Assembly (NCBI GenBank): GCA_964571275.1
Contig: CAZNCQ010000006.1
Location: forward strand, 1 to 64,000
Length of the DNA: 64,000 nucleotides
Source: DASRQZ01 sp964571275
GTDB lineage: Bacteria; Myxococcota_A; Polyangia; Fen-1088
Direction of reading: 5' to 3'
Shown here: positions 1 through 8,129 of the stretch, piece after piece
Layout of the letters: each line of letters opens with the position of its first letter
How positions within the stretch are numbered: position 1 is the first letter of the stretch
Position numbers and translations under genes: made by a program
The notes under the pieces: generated by a model
Seen by the model: the letters and a program-made list of their open reading frames with translations, nothing else
The model's database searches: none
What the model was told of the DNA's origin: nothing

Positions 1-228
1 TCAGCAGCAGACAACATGCCAACGGTAAGCTGGCTGACGAAGATATTGATTTGCCCGCGTGCCTATACCGCGGCGTCCGATTTATTGATGCCTCAACAAC
101 AACACTCGCGCCCCCGAACCGTTGTCGGAGGCGCAACAACTCGAAGCTCCTGGCGGCCTCCGTCTCACGCGCCGTGGCGACGCGGACGATCGCGTCGCAT
201 ACGCCGAGCAGGGATACGTCTCGGCCCG
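1..228. other. window edge, no supported gene
   Basis: No gene can be supported here. One plus-strand frame is open from the window edge to about position 305, but it becomes low-complexity and arginine-rich and overlaps the end of the minus-strand lipoprotein gene. It could be the 3' end of a gene outside the window, but nothing in it is recognisable. Confidence 0.3.
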
Positions 229-1260
229 TCAGCGCGGGACGCGGACGATCGTGTTCAACAGCGATGAGCCCGCGAGCGTGGCCACGTAGATCGCGTCGTC
301 GCTGATCGCCGGTTGCGAGTCAGCGATCGCGCTATTACTGCCACCATCCGGATCGCACGCGACGAGGCGCGCCTCTCCCTGCGCGTCGAGGAGCCAGATC
401 GACCCGTGGTACATCTGGTCCGAAAAGAGCTGCGTGGCGCTCACGACCCACCCTCCTGCGCCGTCCGGCCACATGCGCCATGGCCCGACGCCGTAAGGCA
501 GGTCGGGCCAGAACGGTTGCAGCGGTCCGCCGTCCGCGGGCGCGAAGATCATCTTGGCGGTTTGAGTGCCGGTCTCCGACATCCAGTACGCGCCGTCGGC
601 CGTCACGGCGGTAAACCAGTGTCCGCCCATGGCGAGCGGACGCGCGCCGCTGCCGTCGAGCGGAACCAGGCTCGCGGATCCGAGGTCAGTAGCGACGATC
701 GCCGCGGTGGGCGACAGCGCCATCCCTTCGTAGATCTCTTGGTCGAGATCGCCGATCGTCACCGGGTCGCCGCCTGCCCTCGCGACGCGTTTCACGACGC
801 TGCCGCTCCCGCCCTGCTCGAGCCAGACCAAATCGGTCGCCGACACCGCTTGCGCAAACGAGAGCGGCGGTTCGAGCGTCGGGTTCGGGCCAATGCCGTC
901 GAAGAGCAGTTGCGCCGGGCCGCCCGCGAGCGGCAGGCTGAAGAACCGGCTCTGCTCACTGAACAGGAGGTGATCGCCCTCGAGCCAGAGTCCCTCCGCC
1001 CAGTGGCTCGCGTCGATCACCGTCTCCTGCCCGGCGGCGAGTGACAGCGCGCGAATGTCGTTGTCGGCTTCGGCGCTGTAGTAGAGCATGTCGCCCGCGA
1101 AGACCAACGGCGAGTACCTGCCCTTCTCGGCGGGAGAGGTGATCGGCTGCCACGCCGCCGAGCAGGTCTCGACATCGGCGAGGACCGGCGGCGAGCTTCC
1201 CCCGCAGCCCGCCGCCGCCAACCCGAGCAAACCTATCTGCACACCCTTCGACCCGCGCAC
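229..1260 (-). CDS. exported lipoprotein, probable beta-propeller
   Basis: The 343-aa product begins with a lipoprotein signal peptide ending in LAAAGC followed by GGSS, so it is probably anchored in the envelope. The mature part consists of recurring short beta-rich blocks with Gly-Asp turns (for example AGDMLYYS, LEGDHLLF and ATDLVWLE), as in the repeated blades of six- or seven-bladed propellers. No catalytic motif is visible and no family name can be given. The start codon is GTG with only a weak G-rich Shine-Dalgarno sequence upstream, so an internal start just before the hydrophobic stretch is possible. It is transcribed away from the cassette array on its right. Confidence 0.75.
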   Translation of the reverse strand: MRGSKGVQIGLLGLAAAGCGGSSPPVLADVETCSAAWQPITSPAEKGRYSPLVFAGDMLYYSAEADNDIRALSLAAGQETVIDASHWAEGLWLEGDHLLFSEQSRFFSLPLAGGPAQLLFDGIGPNPTLEPPLSFAQAVSATDLVWLEQGGSGSVVKRVARAGGDPVTIGDLDQEIYEGMALSPTAAIVATDLGSASLVPLDGSGARPLAMGGHWFTAVTADGAYWMSETGTQTAKMIFAPADGGPLQPFWPDLPYGVGPWRMWPDGAGGWVVSATQLFSDQMYHGSIWLLDAQGEARLVACDPDGGSNSAIADSQPAISDDAIYVATLAGSSLLNTIVRVPR

Positions 1261-1364
1261 GTCGTTACCCCGTGATGGGATGTTTTACCTGGTCCGCGCC
1301 GCGGCGCAAGATCTTCGCTGCATGAACATCCTCGTCCTATCGCGCGAGCGCGCTGCGCCACGCC

Positions 1365-1419
1365 GTTGCAGGTCCGCCGGACGCGTCGCACCCGCCGCTG
1401 AACGGCAGTAACGTTAGCC
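1365..1419 (+). other. attC-like site 1 (right half well conserved)
   Basis: L'' GTTGCAG lies at 1365-1371, L' GCTGAAC at 1397-1403, then a 9-nt spacer and the core box GTTAGCC at 1413-1419. The extra G in L'' relative to L' is present. No RYYYAAC box is visible at the expected place on the left, so the left end is degraded or is the boundary of the array. Recombination would be expected at G^TTAGCC and would define the start of the first cassette. Confidence 0.55.
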
Positions 1420-1473
1420 GCACTGAGCGCGCGTTCGCGGGAACGAGTGCCCCGATCGGATGTCTGTAGATCG

Positions 1474-2019
1474 ATGTCTCTGCGTAGAGCGTGGCGTCTG
1501 CCGGGGTGCCTGATACCCTGCGCTCTCGGCCTCCTTGCAACGAGCGATCGGGCGGAGGCTCGAATGATTCCATGTGCGCGGGAAGAACCTGCGTGCAGGG
1601 ATCCGCTACCAGAGAGCGCTCTGGTGCCGACCTCTGAGGCAACACCCTGGAAACGACGGGCCACCCGGACCATCCTCGCCGAGAGCGCACGCGAACTCGC
1701 CAAGTGGTCGCAGGACCACGTGGTTGTGAGTTCAGATGTGTCCGTTCCGCTTCCGCGACGCCATCATGCAGTGGCGAGTCGTGCCATGGGCGAGCGGACG
1801 CTCCTCGGGTGCGGTCGCGAACGCCTTCTTCTGGTCATGGCGCAAGGAGACGTTCGGCGCGTGAAGGGCGGTTCGGTGATCGCGAATGTGACGGTCACAA
1901 GCCTAGGCGCAACGTGCGAGAGGACCGATCGACGAGTGTTCGAACATGGCGTGGACTTCTACCGAATTGTCTTCGCGCGGGGCCAAGTACGTATCTTTCG
2001 CACTCGGGTGGCCTATTGA
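1474..2019 (+). CDS. cassette ORF A, hypothetical exported protein
   Basis: A 181-aa protein of unknown function. The ATG at 1474 is preferred over the upstream GTG at 1447 because it places an N-terminal signal peptide directly at the start: Met-Ser-Leu-Arg-Arg, then a hydrophobic stretch, then a likely cleavage site after DRAEA. The mature part contains several Cys residues, which suggests disulfides outside the cytoplasm. The stop codon is 4 nt before the outer core box of a complete attC site, which is the typical position of a cassette-borne gene. No promoter is evident inside the cassette. I recognise no family. Confidence 0.6.
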   Translation: MSLRRAWRLPGCLIPCALGLLATSDRAEARMIPCAREEPACRDPLPESALVPTSEATPWKRRATRTILAESARELAKWSQDHVVVSSDVSVPLPRRHHAVASRAMGERTLLGCGRERLLLVMAQGDVRRVKGGSVIANVTVTSLGATCERTDRRVFEHGVDFYRIVFARGQVRIFRTRVAY

Positions 2020-2023
2020 CGGC

Positions 2024-2087
2024 GCCTAACCGCGCATTTGCAGCGGACGGCGCTTGCGCGCCGGCGCTGAACGCGTGTTCGTTAGAC
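2024..2087 (+). other. attC site 2 (complete)
   Basis: This 64-nt site has all four boxes: R'' GCCTAAC (2024-2030), L'' TTGCAGC (2038-2044), L' GCTGAAC (2066-2072) and R' GTTAGAC (2081-2087). R'' and R' pair at 6 of 7 positions. L'' holds one unpaired G relative to L', the standard extrahelical base. Between the L boxes, GGCGC and GCGCC form the inner stem. It is the strongest single piece of evidence for integron cassettes here. Confidence 0.8.
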
Positions 2088-2239
2088 AGACAGACAGACA
2101 GACAGACAGACNNNNNNNNNNNNNNNNNNNNNNNNNNNNNNNNNNNNNNNNNNNNNNNNNNNNNNNNNNNNNNNNNNNNNNNNNNNNNNNNNNNNNNNNN
2201 NNNNNNNNNNNAGACAGACAGACAGACAGACAGACAGAC
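2084..2239. repeat. (AGAC)n microsatellite with 100-N assembly gap
   Basis: AGAC units run from the last four bases of the attC core box GTTAGAC to 2111. An exact 100-N block follows (2112-2211), then AGAC units resume to 2239. An exact 100 Ns usually marks a gap of unknown length, so the true repeat number is unknown. The repeat ends 4 nt before the ATG of cassette ORF B. Because the unit is 4 nt, length change would alter the frame of any reading that enters from upstream, and would change promoter or leader spacing. Confidence 0.9.
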
Positions 2240-2243
2240 CGCC

Positions 2244-2696
2244 ATGCGATCGAGTGGACAGATTCTCTCCCGTGTCGGTGCCGGCCTCGCACACGCGCTC
2301 TTGAATACGGTCGCGATTGTGGTAACGGGCACGTACGTCCCGTTGGAGCGACTCGGACGACAGGCCACGTTGGAGAGCGGAGAGGCGCTATTGCTGGCGG
2401 CGATCGTCGTGGTACTCGGCACCATTACGTTCTGGCTCGTTCCAGTACGCAGGCGCCTGGTTTGGGCAAGCATTGTCACCGTGGCGGCGGTCGGAGGAGG
2501 CGCGGCTGGTTTGCTTCTTCTCGGGTCAAACAGAGCTGGCGAACACGACGTTGCAGGGGTCGATCACCCTTCCTCGCTTCGCTCGGGCGGCTGTTCGCCG
2601 CTGAACGCCCGGAAGGCGCTCAATGCCGCGACGCCGCGGGCTGCGCCCGCAGCTGCTCGCGGCCGTGGTTCGCTCGATGGCGACCTTGGCGTTTAG
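2244..2696 (+). CDS. cassette ORF B, small membrane protein
   Basis: A 150-aa predicted inner-membrane protein with three hydrophobic segments at about residues 10-30, 48-66 and 74-94, and basic residues between the second and third (VRRRLVW). After about residue 98 it becomes low-complexity and reads through the degenerate attC site at 2538-2622, so only the first two thirds is likely to be functional; the tail may be extension into attC. It begins 4 nt after the AGAC repeat and has no Shine-Dalgarno sequence, so expression may depend on repeat length (inference). The upstream frame is open through the repeat, so a longer N terminus cannot be excluded. Family unknown. Confidence 0.5.
   Translation: MRSSGQILSRVGAGLAHALLNTVAIVVTGTYVPLERLGRQATLESGEALLLAAIVVVLGTITFWLVPVRRRLVWASIVTVAAVGGGAAGLLLLGSNRAGEHDVAGVDHPSSLRSGGCSPLNARKALNAATPRAAPAAARGRGSLDGDLGV
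2538..2622 (+). other. attC-like site 3 (degenerate outer boxes)
   Basis: L'' TTGCAG (2551-2556) and L' GCTGAAC (2600-2606) match the other sites and keep the extra G. The outer boxes are decayed: GGCGAAC at 2538-2544 in place of RYYYAAC, and GCGCTCA at 2616-2622 in place of GTTRRRY. The 9-nt spacing from L' to the expected R' position is the same as in sites 1 and 4. It is probably no longer recombinogenic. Confidence 0.5.
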
Positions 2697-2700
2697 ACCC

Positions 2701-3153
2701 ATGTCGCGTCTCGTGTCGATAGTCGAGCCCTCAGGGGCCATATACAGGATGCTGCTCGTCTTCGCAGCGCGAAAGCAGTCGCTGTTCTCGCTCGTGTGGC
2801 GCGATCAACTCGATTTCTTGGAGCCTGCCTACGCCATAGATCAGGCCTTGACGTCGGAATGCGTGTCAAGCGTTTCGACGGACGCATGGCCGGGCACTCG
2901 ACTCATGGGGCACAAGGCAACGGTGAATTTCTACAAGCTGTCACCCTCGGCGACGGAGTTACTCACCGGGCCTGGACGACTCTTCGCGTGGAGGGCACCG
3001 CAGTTGCCCGAGGATCTCGCCTTCTACGTGGCTCCTGACCGTCCTTGGTTTGGCTCCATCGCACACGAAGGAGACGCGTTCCTCTATGCGGACGCGATCG
3101 ATGTGGCGGAGGTTTTCGCCAATGTGCCCGGGCTCGAACTGGCAACTGGATAA
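2701..3153 (+). CDS. cassette ORF C, hypothetical protein
   Basis: A 150-aa soluble, apparently globular protein with no signal peptide or membrane segment. It has recurring aromatic and acidic motifs such as SLVWRDQLDF, GHKATVNFYKL and APDRPWFGSI. I do not recognise a family; the composition (acidic, Trp/Phe-rich) resembles small cassette-encoded or immunity-type proteins, but that is only impression. Starts at 2677 or 2749 are also in frame, and no good Shine-Dalgarno sequence supports any of them. The stop codon TAA lies inside the outer box of attC site 4. Confidence 0.55.
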   Translation: MSRLVSIVEPSGAIYRMLLVFAARKQSLFSLVWRDQLDFLEPAYAIDQALTSECVSSVSTDAWPGTRLMGHKATVNFYKLSPSATELLTGPGRLFAWRAPQLPEDLAFYVAPDRPWFGSIAHEGDAFLYADAIDVAEVFANVPGLELATG

Positions 3154-3232
3154 CCCGCCGTTGCAGTCGGACGGGCGGGTCGGTCGCTTCGCTCCCTCTC
3201 CCGCCCGCCGCTGAACGGCAGTATCGTCTCGA
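3148..3232 (+). other. attC-like site 4
   Basis: GGATAAC (3148-3154), TTGCAG (3161-3166), GCTGAAC (3210-3216), a 9-nt spacer, then GTCTCGA at the R' position. The inner boxes and the extra G are intact. A strong inner stem is formed by CGGGCGGG near 3170 and CCCGCCCG near 3200. The 3' core box is mutated away from GTTRRRY, so this may be the fossilised right end of the array. Confidence 0.55.
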
Positions 3233-3281
3233 GACGGCCTTGCCGCTCGGTGTTTTGAGCCACTGCGAGAGGCGCAGTAAT

Positions 3282-3683
3282 ATGTCCGCGATGCGACTGG
3301 CCGCTTTCTTCGTCCTCGCCGCGGGCTGTGGCGTCACGCTCAGCACGACCGCGATCAACCCGGCACCGCGCGCAACGACCGGACGCGACCCGGCGACCGT
3401 CGAGGTCTACACAGCCGGTCCACCCCCGCGGCCGCGCGTCGACGTTTCGATGACGTGGGCCGATCTCGGTGGGCCGAGCTTGGATCCGTTCGGCGACATG
3501 CTCGGCGAGCTTCGCAAGCAGGCCGGCGCGCTCGGTTGCGACGCGTTGATCGTGCAGCGCACCACGGCACAGGCGATGGTCGCCACCTGCGCCATGTACA
3601 CCGATGGCGCTCCTCGCTCGATGGTCGCGCGGCCTCCAGCTGCGCCGGCCGCCGCACCGCCGCCGCTCGTACCGCGCGAGTAG
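3282..3683 (+). CDS. small exported lipoprotein
   Basis: A 133-aa protein with a short signal peptide ending in LAAGC (Cys16), so probably a lipoprotein. The mature domain begins after a Thr/Pro-rich stretch and contains a hydrophobic-acidic core (SMTWADLGG, GALGCDALIVQRT). It ends in a Pro/Ala-rich tail. The shape, a small lipoprotein with a single Cys in an ALGCDALIV-like motif, is reminiscent of small surface lipoproteins of unknown role. The ATG at 3291 is an alternative start. It lies just outside the last attC-like site and is not treated as part of the array. Confidence 0.65.
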   Translation: MSAMRLAAFFVLAAGCGVTLSTTAINPAPRATTGRDPATVEVYTAGPPPRPRVDVSMTWADLGGPSLDPFGDMLGELRKQAGALGCDALIVQRTTAQAMVATCAMYTDGAPRSMVARPPAAPAAAPPPLVPRE

Positions 3684-3733
3684 GCGCGCGCCCCGGCGAC
3701 TTGAATTCCTGTACATGCTACCGTACGCGGTCG

Positions 3734-4723
3734 ATGAAGAATGCGCGCGCTCTTCTCGTCGTGGTGCTGGAGCTCGGTGTCGTCTCGACCCTCGCGCCCC
3801 TCGGCTGCGGCAGTGTCGCTGGCAAGTCGGCGGCCGACGGTGGCGCTGGCCACGATGGAAGTGGCGGCGCCGCCGGAGCGCCGGCCGATGCGGCTGCTGT
3901 GCCCGATGCGTCGCCGGACACGGGCGTGGATACCGCCGCCCCGCTCCCCGCCGTGGCGGCGGGTCACCTGCAGGCCTGGCTGACAGCCGACCGGGGCGTG
4001 ACTTGTCTCAACGGAGAAGTCACGTTGTGGGCGGACCAATCGGGCAACCATCGCGACGCGAACCACGGCTCCCACAAGGGCCCGCAGTGCCCGTCGACGT
4101 TGCACGCGCTCGCCGGCGTGAACCTTCCCTACTTCTCGGCGCCCGGAACGACCGCTCCGTTCGTCGACGAAACGCTCGACTTCGGCCTCGCCTTCCTGAC
4201 GGGCACCGACTATACGATCTTCGTCGTCGAGCGGCGCTGGGCGGACCGCATGTTCGGGGGCGGCAGCAACGAAGAGCTCATAGGCACCGACGTCCCCAAC
4301 GATCTAAACCCGGCCTGTCCGGCGGCCGGCTACCAGATCAACCTCGGATACGTCTACTACGACGGCTTCCCGGCGCTCAACTACGAGAGCGTTTGCTATC
4401 GGCCCTTCAGCGGCACGCGCGGTCAGGTGCCCGCCGCCGCCGCTCTTCCGCCGAGCCCAACCGCCGTCGACATGCTCCGGCTGGCACAGGCCACCGCAGC
4501 ATCCCCGACGGTCTGGCAGAACGGCGTCAAGATCAACGGCGGAGGCGCCTCGGGCGGTCCCGGAAGCGCGTTTGTCGGCGGGTCGATCGGGCGCGCGGTC
4601 GGTGTCGACGCCGAGAACCGGTTCCAGGGCGACATCGCCGAGATCGTGATCTTCGATGCGGCGCTGACCGACACCGAAGCCCAGCAGCTGCTCGCCTATT
4701 TCAAGATGCACTGGCACCTCTGA
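3734..4723 (+). CDS. lipoprotein with concanavalin/LamG-like domain
   Basis: A 329-aa exported protein. The N-terminal signal peptide ends at a Cys (APLGC, a slightly atypical lipobox) followed by a Gly/Ala/Asp-rich linker to about residue 75. The remaining 250 residues look like a jelly-roll domain of the LamG/concanavalin type: an early LQAWLTADRGV block, LWADQSGN, a central FIVVERR-like strand, and a late block ending in GDIAEIVIFDAALTDTE. That late block is typical of LamG-type domains. The likely role is binding a surface polysaccharide or protein (inference). No hydrolase residues are visible. The start is chosen because it sits at the signal peptide. Confidence 0.75.
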   Translation: MKNARALLVVVLELGVVSTLAPLGCGSVAGKSAADGGAGHDGSGGAAGAPADAAAVPDASPDTGVDTAAPLPAVAAGHLQAWLTADRGVTCLNGEVTLWADQSGNHRDANHGSHKGPQCPSTLHALAGVNLPYFSAPGTTAPFVDETLDFGLAFLTGTDYTIFVVERRWADRMFGGGSNEELIGTDVPNDLNPACPAAGYQINLGYVYYDGFPALNYESVCYRPFSGTRGQVPAAAALPPSPTAVDMLRLAQATAASPTVWQNGVKINGGGASGGPGSAFVGGSIGRAVGVDAENRFQGDIAEIVIFDAALTDTEAQQLLAYFKMHWHL

Positions 4724-4919
4724 GCTCGAGGCCGTCCCGCTGCCCGCAGATCTCGACAACGAAGCTGTCGCAGACGGGGGAAGGCGCGCTCTTCCGCTCC
4801 AATCGGTCGCTTCCTCAAGGGTTGTCATCCCGCGCCGATGGCCGGTGCAGCGAGCCTGACTGTACGCTGGGTGCGTCGTCCAGGACAGATGTGGACGTCA
4901 GGCGCACGCGGAGGAGTGC

Positions 4920-7900
4920 ATGCTCGTTCCCATCGATTCAACCAGTGAGAGCGCGGCGGAGAGAAGCGGTGCCCGCGTCCCGTCGGGGCGCCTGCAGGAC
5001 GTCGAGCGAGATGGGTTGATCGCCGCTGTCGAACAATCGGCGGACGCTGTCGTCATCACGGACTCCGTCGGGACGATTCAATATGTGAACCCGGCGTTCA
5101 CCGCCCTCACGGGATATGCGCGCGACGAGGCGATCGGACAGTCGCCGCGCCTGCTCAAGTCGGGCCGCGAGTCTCCTGCCTTTTACAAGAACCTCTGGGA
5201 CACCATCAACGCCGGGCGCATCTGGCATGACGAGCTCGTGAACCGTCGCAAGGACGGCAGCCTCTACACCGAGGACATGCGGATCGCGCCGGTGCGAAAC
5301 GCCTCCGGCGAGATCACGAGCTACATCGCGATCAAGCGCGACGTGACGGAGCGCCGGGCGGCGGAAGAGGCCAAGCAATTCCTGGCGTCGATCGTCGAGG
5401 GCTCCGATGACGCCATCCTCGCTACCTCCCCCACGGGCATCGTCGTGTCGTGGAACCACGGCGCGCAGGCGCTGGTCGGCTATACGGCGGAGGAGGTCAT
5501 CGGGCGACACTTCTCGATGCTGGTCTCGCCCGACCTGCACGAGCGGATCCCGCCGCTCCTGGAACAGGTCGTGCGCGACGCCACCTCCTCGCGTCGAGAC
5601 ACGGTGCTGGTGACCAAGGACGGTCGGCGCGTCAACGCGTCCGTCACGGTCTCACCCATCAGGGGCACGGATGGCAAGATCGCGGGCATGGCGGTCATTG
5701 GCCGCGACATCAGCGAGCGCGTCCGCGCCGAACAGCAGTTACGCGACAGCGAGGAGCGGTTCCGCGGCGCCTTCGAGAGCGCGCCCTTCGGCCTCTCCCT
5801 CACCGCCAGTGACGGCCGCTTCGTGCAGGTCAACTCGACGCTATGCCGCATGCTGGGGTACTCCGCGCCAGAGCTCTTCGGCATGACCTGGCTGCAGCTG
5901 ACCCATCCCGATGATCGGGAGGCGTCGGCGCAGGCGACGCAGGAACTGCTGGCCGGTCGTTCGGGGTGCTACGAAATCGAGAAGCGGTACCTCCATCGCT
6001 CGGGCAGCATCATGCAGGCGCGCAGCCGGATCTCGCTGGTGCGGGACAGCACGGGTACGCCGACCTACTTCGTGGCCCAGATCGAGGACATCGGCGAGCG
6101 CAAGCGCGTCGAGGAGGCGCTGCGAGAGAGCGAGGAGCGTTTCCGCACATTGGCCGACGGTTGCCCGACCATCATGTGGGTGACCAACGCCGATGGCGGA
6201 ATCCGGTTCGTCAACCGGACGTTCCGGGAGTTCTTTCAGCGGACGTACGAGGAGCTTCGCGAGGACAAATGGCAACGGCTGTTGCACGCCGACGACGTGC
6301 CGGCCTACGTCGCCGGGTTCGCGGAGGCGATTCGCGCGAAGACGTCCTTCCGTGCCGAGGCGCGGGTTCAGCGCGCCGACGGCGAGTGGCGATGGGTCGC
6401 TTCGTATGCCGAGCCGCGCTTCGCCGCGTCCGGGGAGTTTCTGGGGCACGTGGGCCTGAGCCCGGACATCACGGAGCGGAAGCAGGCCGAGGTGGCCATC
6501 CAGCTCAGCGAAGAGAAGTTCCGCCAGCTGGCGGAGAATATTCGCGAGGTCTTCTGGATGACGAACGCGACGGGGACGGAGATGTACTACGTCAGCCCCG
6601 CGTATGAGCAGATCTGGGGCCGAACGGCCGAATCCATCTACAAGAACCCGTTCTCCTGGTTCGAGGCGATTCGTCCCGAGGACCGGGAGCACGCCAACCA
6701 GTTCTTCACCATGCAGGTGGCGGGAGAACGCATCGACTCCGAGTACCGCATAACGACCCCTGACGGTCAGGAGCGCTGGATACGCGATCAGGCCTTTCCC
6801 GTTCGCGACGCCTCCGGCGAGCTGATCCGCATCGTCGGGCTCGCCGAGGACATCACGGAGCGCAAGCACCACGAGGCGGAGCTGATCCACGCGCGCGCGG
6901 CTGCCGATGCCGCGAACACCGCCAAGAGCCGCCTGCTCGCCAACATGAGTCACGAGATCCGCACGCCCATGAACGGCGTGATCGGCACGCTCCAGTTGAT
7001 GTCGCTGACGAGCCTCACGCCCGAGCAACGCAGGTTCGTCACCATCATCGAGAACAGCGGACGATCCCTGCTGGCGCTCATCGACGACATCCTGGACCTG
7101 TCGAAGATCGAGGCCGGGAAGCTGACGCTCGAGCGCGTGGAGTTCAACCTGCTTCGTCTCGCCGAGGACGTGGTCCAGTCCCTGGCCGGCCAGGCCGAAC
7201 CGAAAGGTCTCGTCCTCACTTTGCGCGCGGCGCCCGACACACCGACGTTGGTGCGAGGCGATTCGAATCGACTGCGGCAGGTTCTGACCAACCTGACGTC
7301 CAACGCCATCAAGTTCACCGAGCGGGGCGCGGTGACGCTGAAGCTGGCGCTCGTGGCGCAGGCCGAGGGCAAGACGACGATTCGATTCGAAGTCACCGAC
7401 ACGGGCATCGGTCTGCGGCCAGAGCAGATCCAGCCGTTGTTCTCGGCGTTCTCCCAGGCTGACGTTTCGACGACGCGCCGGTACGGCGGCACGGGCCTTG
7501 GCCTGGCCATCTCCAAGCAGATCATCGAGATGATGGGGGGGAAGATCGGGGTCGAGAGCCGCGAGCGCGAAGGTTCCACCTTCTGGTGCACGGCGGTCCT
7601 CGACACGGCGGCGGCGACGGCGCCGCGCGCGGAGGCCGACCCTGTCGACCCGCGACGAGCGCCGGCGCCCGCGCAGGCCGCGGCGTTGAACCGCACGGCG
7701 CGCATCCTCATCGCGGAGGACAACGCCGTCAACCGCTTCGTGGCCCTGTCGCAGGTGACGAAGCTCGGATATCAGGCCGACGTCGTCACCAACGGCGCCG
7801 AGGCCGTGCTGGCCTTGCAGAAGGGTGAATACGATCTGGTCTTGATGGACTGCGAGATGCCCGAGATGGACGGCTACGAGGCCACCCGGCGCGTTCGTGA

Positions 7901-8066
7901 GGCGCGCCTGTCACGCGCGCCCATCATCGCCGTCACCGCCTCGGCCATGCCGGAGGATCGGGAGAAGTGCATCGCGGCCGGAATGGACGACGTGCTCTCG
8001 AAGCCCGTGGATCTGTCACGCATGGCCGACGTGCTCGCGCTCTGGCTGCGGGCTCCTCCGCGCTGA
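4920..8066 (+). CDS. hybrid sensor histidine kinase, five PAS domains
   Basis: A 1,048-aa cytoplasmic hybrid kinase with no membrane segments. Five PAS/PAC units occupy about residues 25-140, 150-270, 278-400, 405-525 and 530-650; several end in the PAC signature D-[IV]-[TS]-E-R. A HisKA domain follows with the phospho-acceptor His678 in NMSHEIRTPMNG. The ATPase domain shows the N box (TSNAIKFT), G1 (DTGIGL) and G2 (GGTGLGLAI). A C-terminal receiver has acidic pocket Glu933-Asp934 and phospho-acceptor Asp977 in LMDCEMPEMDG. It probably senses soluble, redox or small-molecule signals and passes phosphate to an unlinked output. GGAGGAG lies just before the ATG. No response-regulator gene is adjacent. 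Confidence 0.93.
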   Translation: MLVPIDSTSESAAERSGARVPSGRLQDVERDGLIAAVEQSADAVVITDSVGTIQYVNPAFTALTGYARDEAIGQSPRLLKSGRESPAFYKNLWDTINAGRIWHDELVNRRKDGSLYTEDMRIAPVRNASGEITSYIAIKRDVTERRAAEEAKQFLASIVEGSDDAILATSPTGIVVSWNHGAQALVGYTAEEVIGRHFSMLVSPDLHERIPPLLEQVVRDATSSRRDTVLVTKDGRRVNASVTVSPIRGTDGKIAGMAVIGRDISERVRAEQQLRDSEERFRGAFESAPFGLSLTASDGRFVQVNSTLCRMLGYSAPELFGMTWLQLTHPDDREASAQATQELLAGRSGCYEIEKRYLHRSGSIMQARSRISLVRDSTGTPTYFVAQIEDIGERKRVEEALRESEERFRTLADGCPTIMWVTNADGGIRFVNRTFREFFQRTYEELREDKWQRLLHADDVPAYVAGFAEAIRAKTSFRAEARVQRADGEWRWVASYAEPRFAASGEFLGHVGLSPDITERKQAEVAIQLSEEKFRQLAENIREVFWMTNATGTEMYYVSPAYEQIWGRTAESIYKNPFSWFEAIRPEDREHANQFFTMQVAGERIDSEYRITTPDGQERWIRDQAFPVRDASGELIRIVGLAEDITERKHHEAELIHARAAADAANTAKSRLLANMSHEIRTPMNGVIGTLQLMSLTSLTPEQRRFVTIIENSGRSLLALIDDILDLSKIEAGKLTLERVEFNLLRLAEDVVQSLAGQAEPKGLVLTLRAAPDTPTLVRGDSNRLRQVLTNLTSNAIKFTERGAVTLKLALVAQAEGKTTIRFEVTDTGIGLRPEQIQPLFSAFSQADVSTTRRYGGTGLGLAISKQIIEMMGGKIGVESREREGSTFWCTAVLDTAAATAPRAEADPVDPRRAPAPAQAAALNRTARILIAEDNAVNRFVALSQVTKLGYQADVVTNGAEAVLALQKGEYDLVLMDCEMPEMDGYEATRRVREARLSRAPIIAVTASAMPEDREKCIAAGMDDVLSKPVDLSRMADVLALWLRAPPR

Positions 8067-8100
8067 GGCCTGATCTCGGGACGCCGGCGCGGCCAAACGG

Positions 8101-8129
8101 AGCGCGGTCCCCGACCGGGGCCGCGCGCT
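8101..8129. terminator. bidirectional hairpin between convergent genes
   Basis: An interrupted inverted repeat whose core stem is CCCCG/CGGGG around a 2-nt loop and which is extended by GCGCGG/CCGCGC. It lies between the convergent ends of the hybrid kinase (8066) and the FliL-like gene (8128). There is no long T run, so it may act as a weak or factor-assisted terminator. Confidence 0.5.

Larger units (their letters stand above)
1361..3232 (+). mobile_element. integron gene-cassette array without integrase (CALIN-like)
   Basis: Four attC-like sites, each built from an L'' box TTGCAG and an L' box GCTGAAC, bracket three plus-strand ORFs. Each ORF is followed by a site, as in integron gene cassettes. 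Relative to the reverse complement of L', every L'' box carries one extra G, which is the extrahelical base expected of attC folded as a single strand. One site has both outer core boxes in consensus form (RYYYAAC and GTTRRRY); the others are degenerate at one or both ends. No integron integrase or attI is visible within the window, so this looks like a cluster of attC sites lacking an integrase, or one end of a larger array beyond the left edge. Confidence 0.7.

Noticed and set aside
1..305. Open plus-strand frame from the left edge
   Set aside because: It turns Arg-rich, lacks any motif, and overlaps the lipoprotein end. It is too short to judge.
2084..2239. AGAC repeat as a CRISPR array
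   Set aside because: The unit is 4 nt with no spacers, and there is no cas gene.
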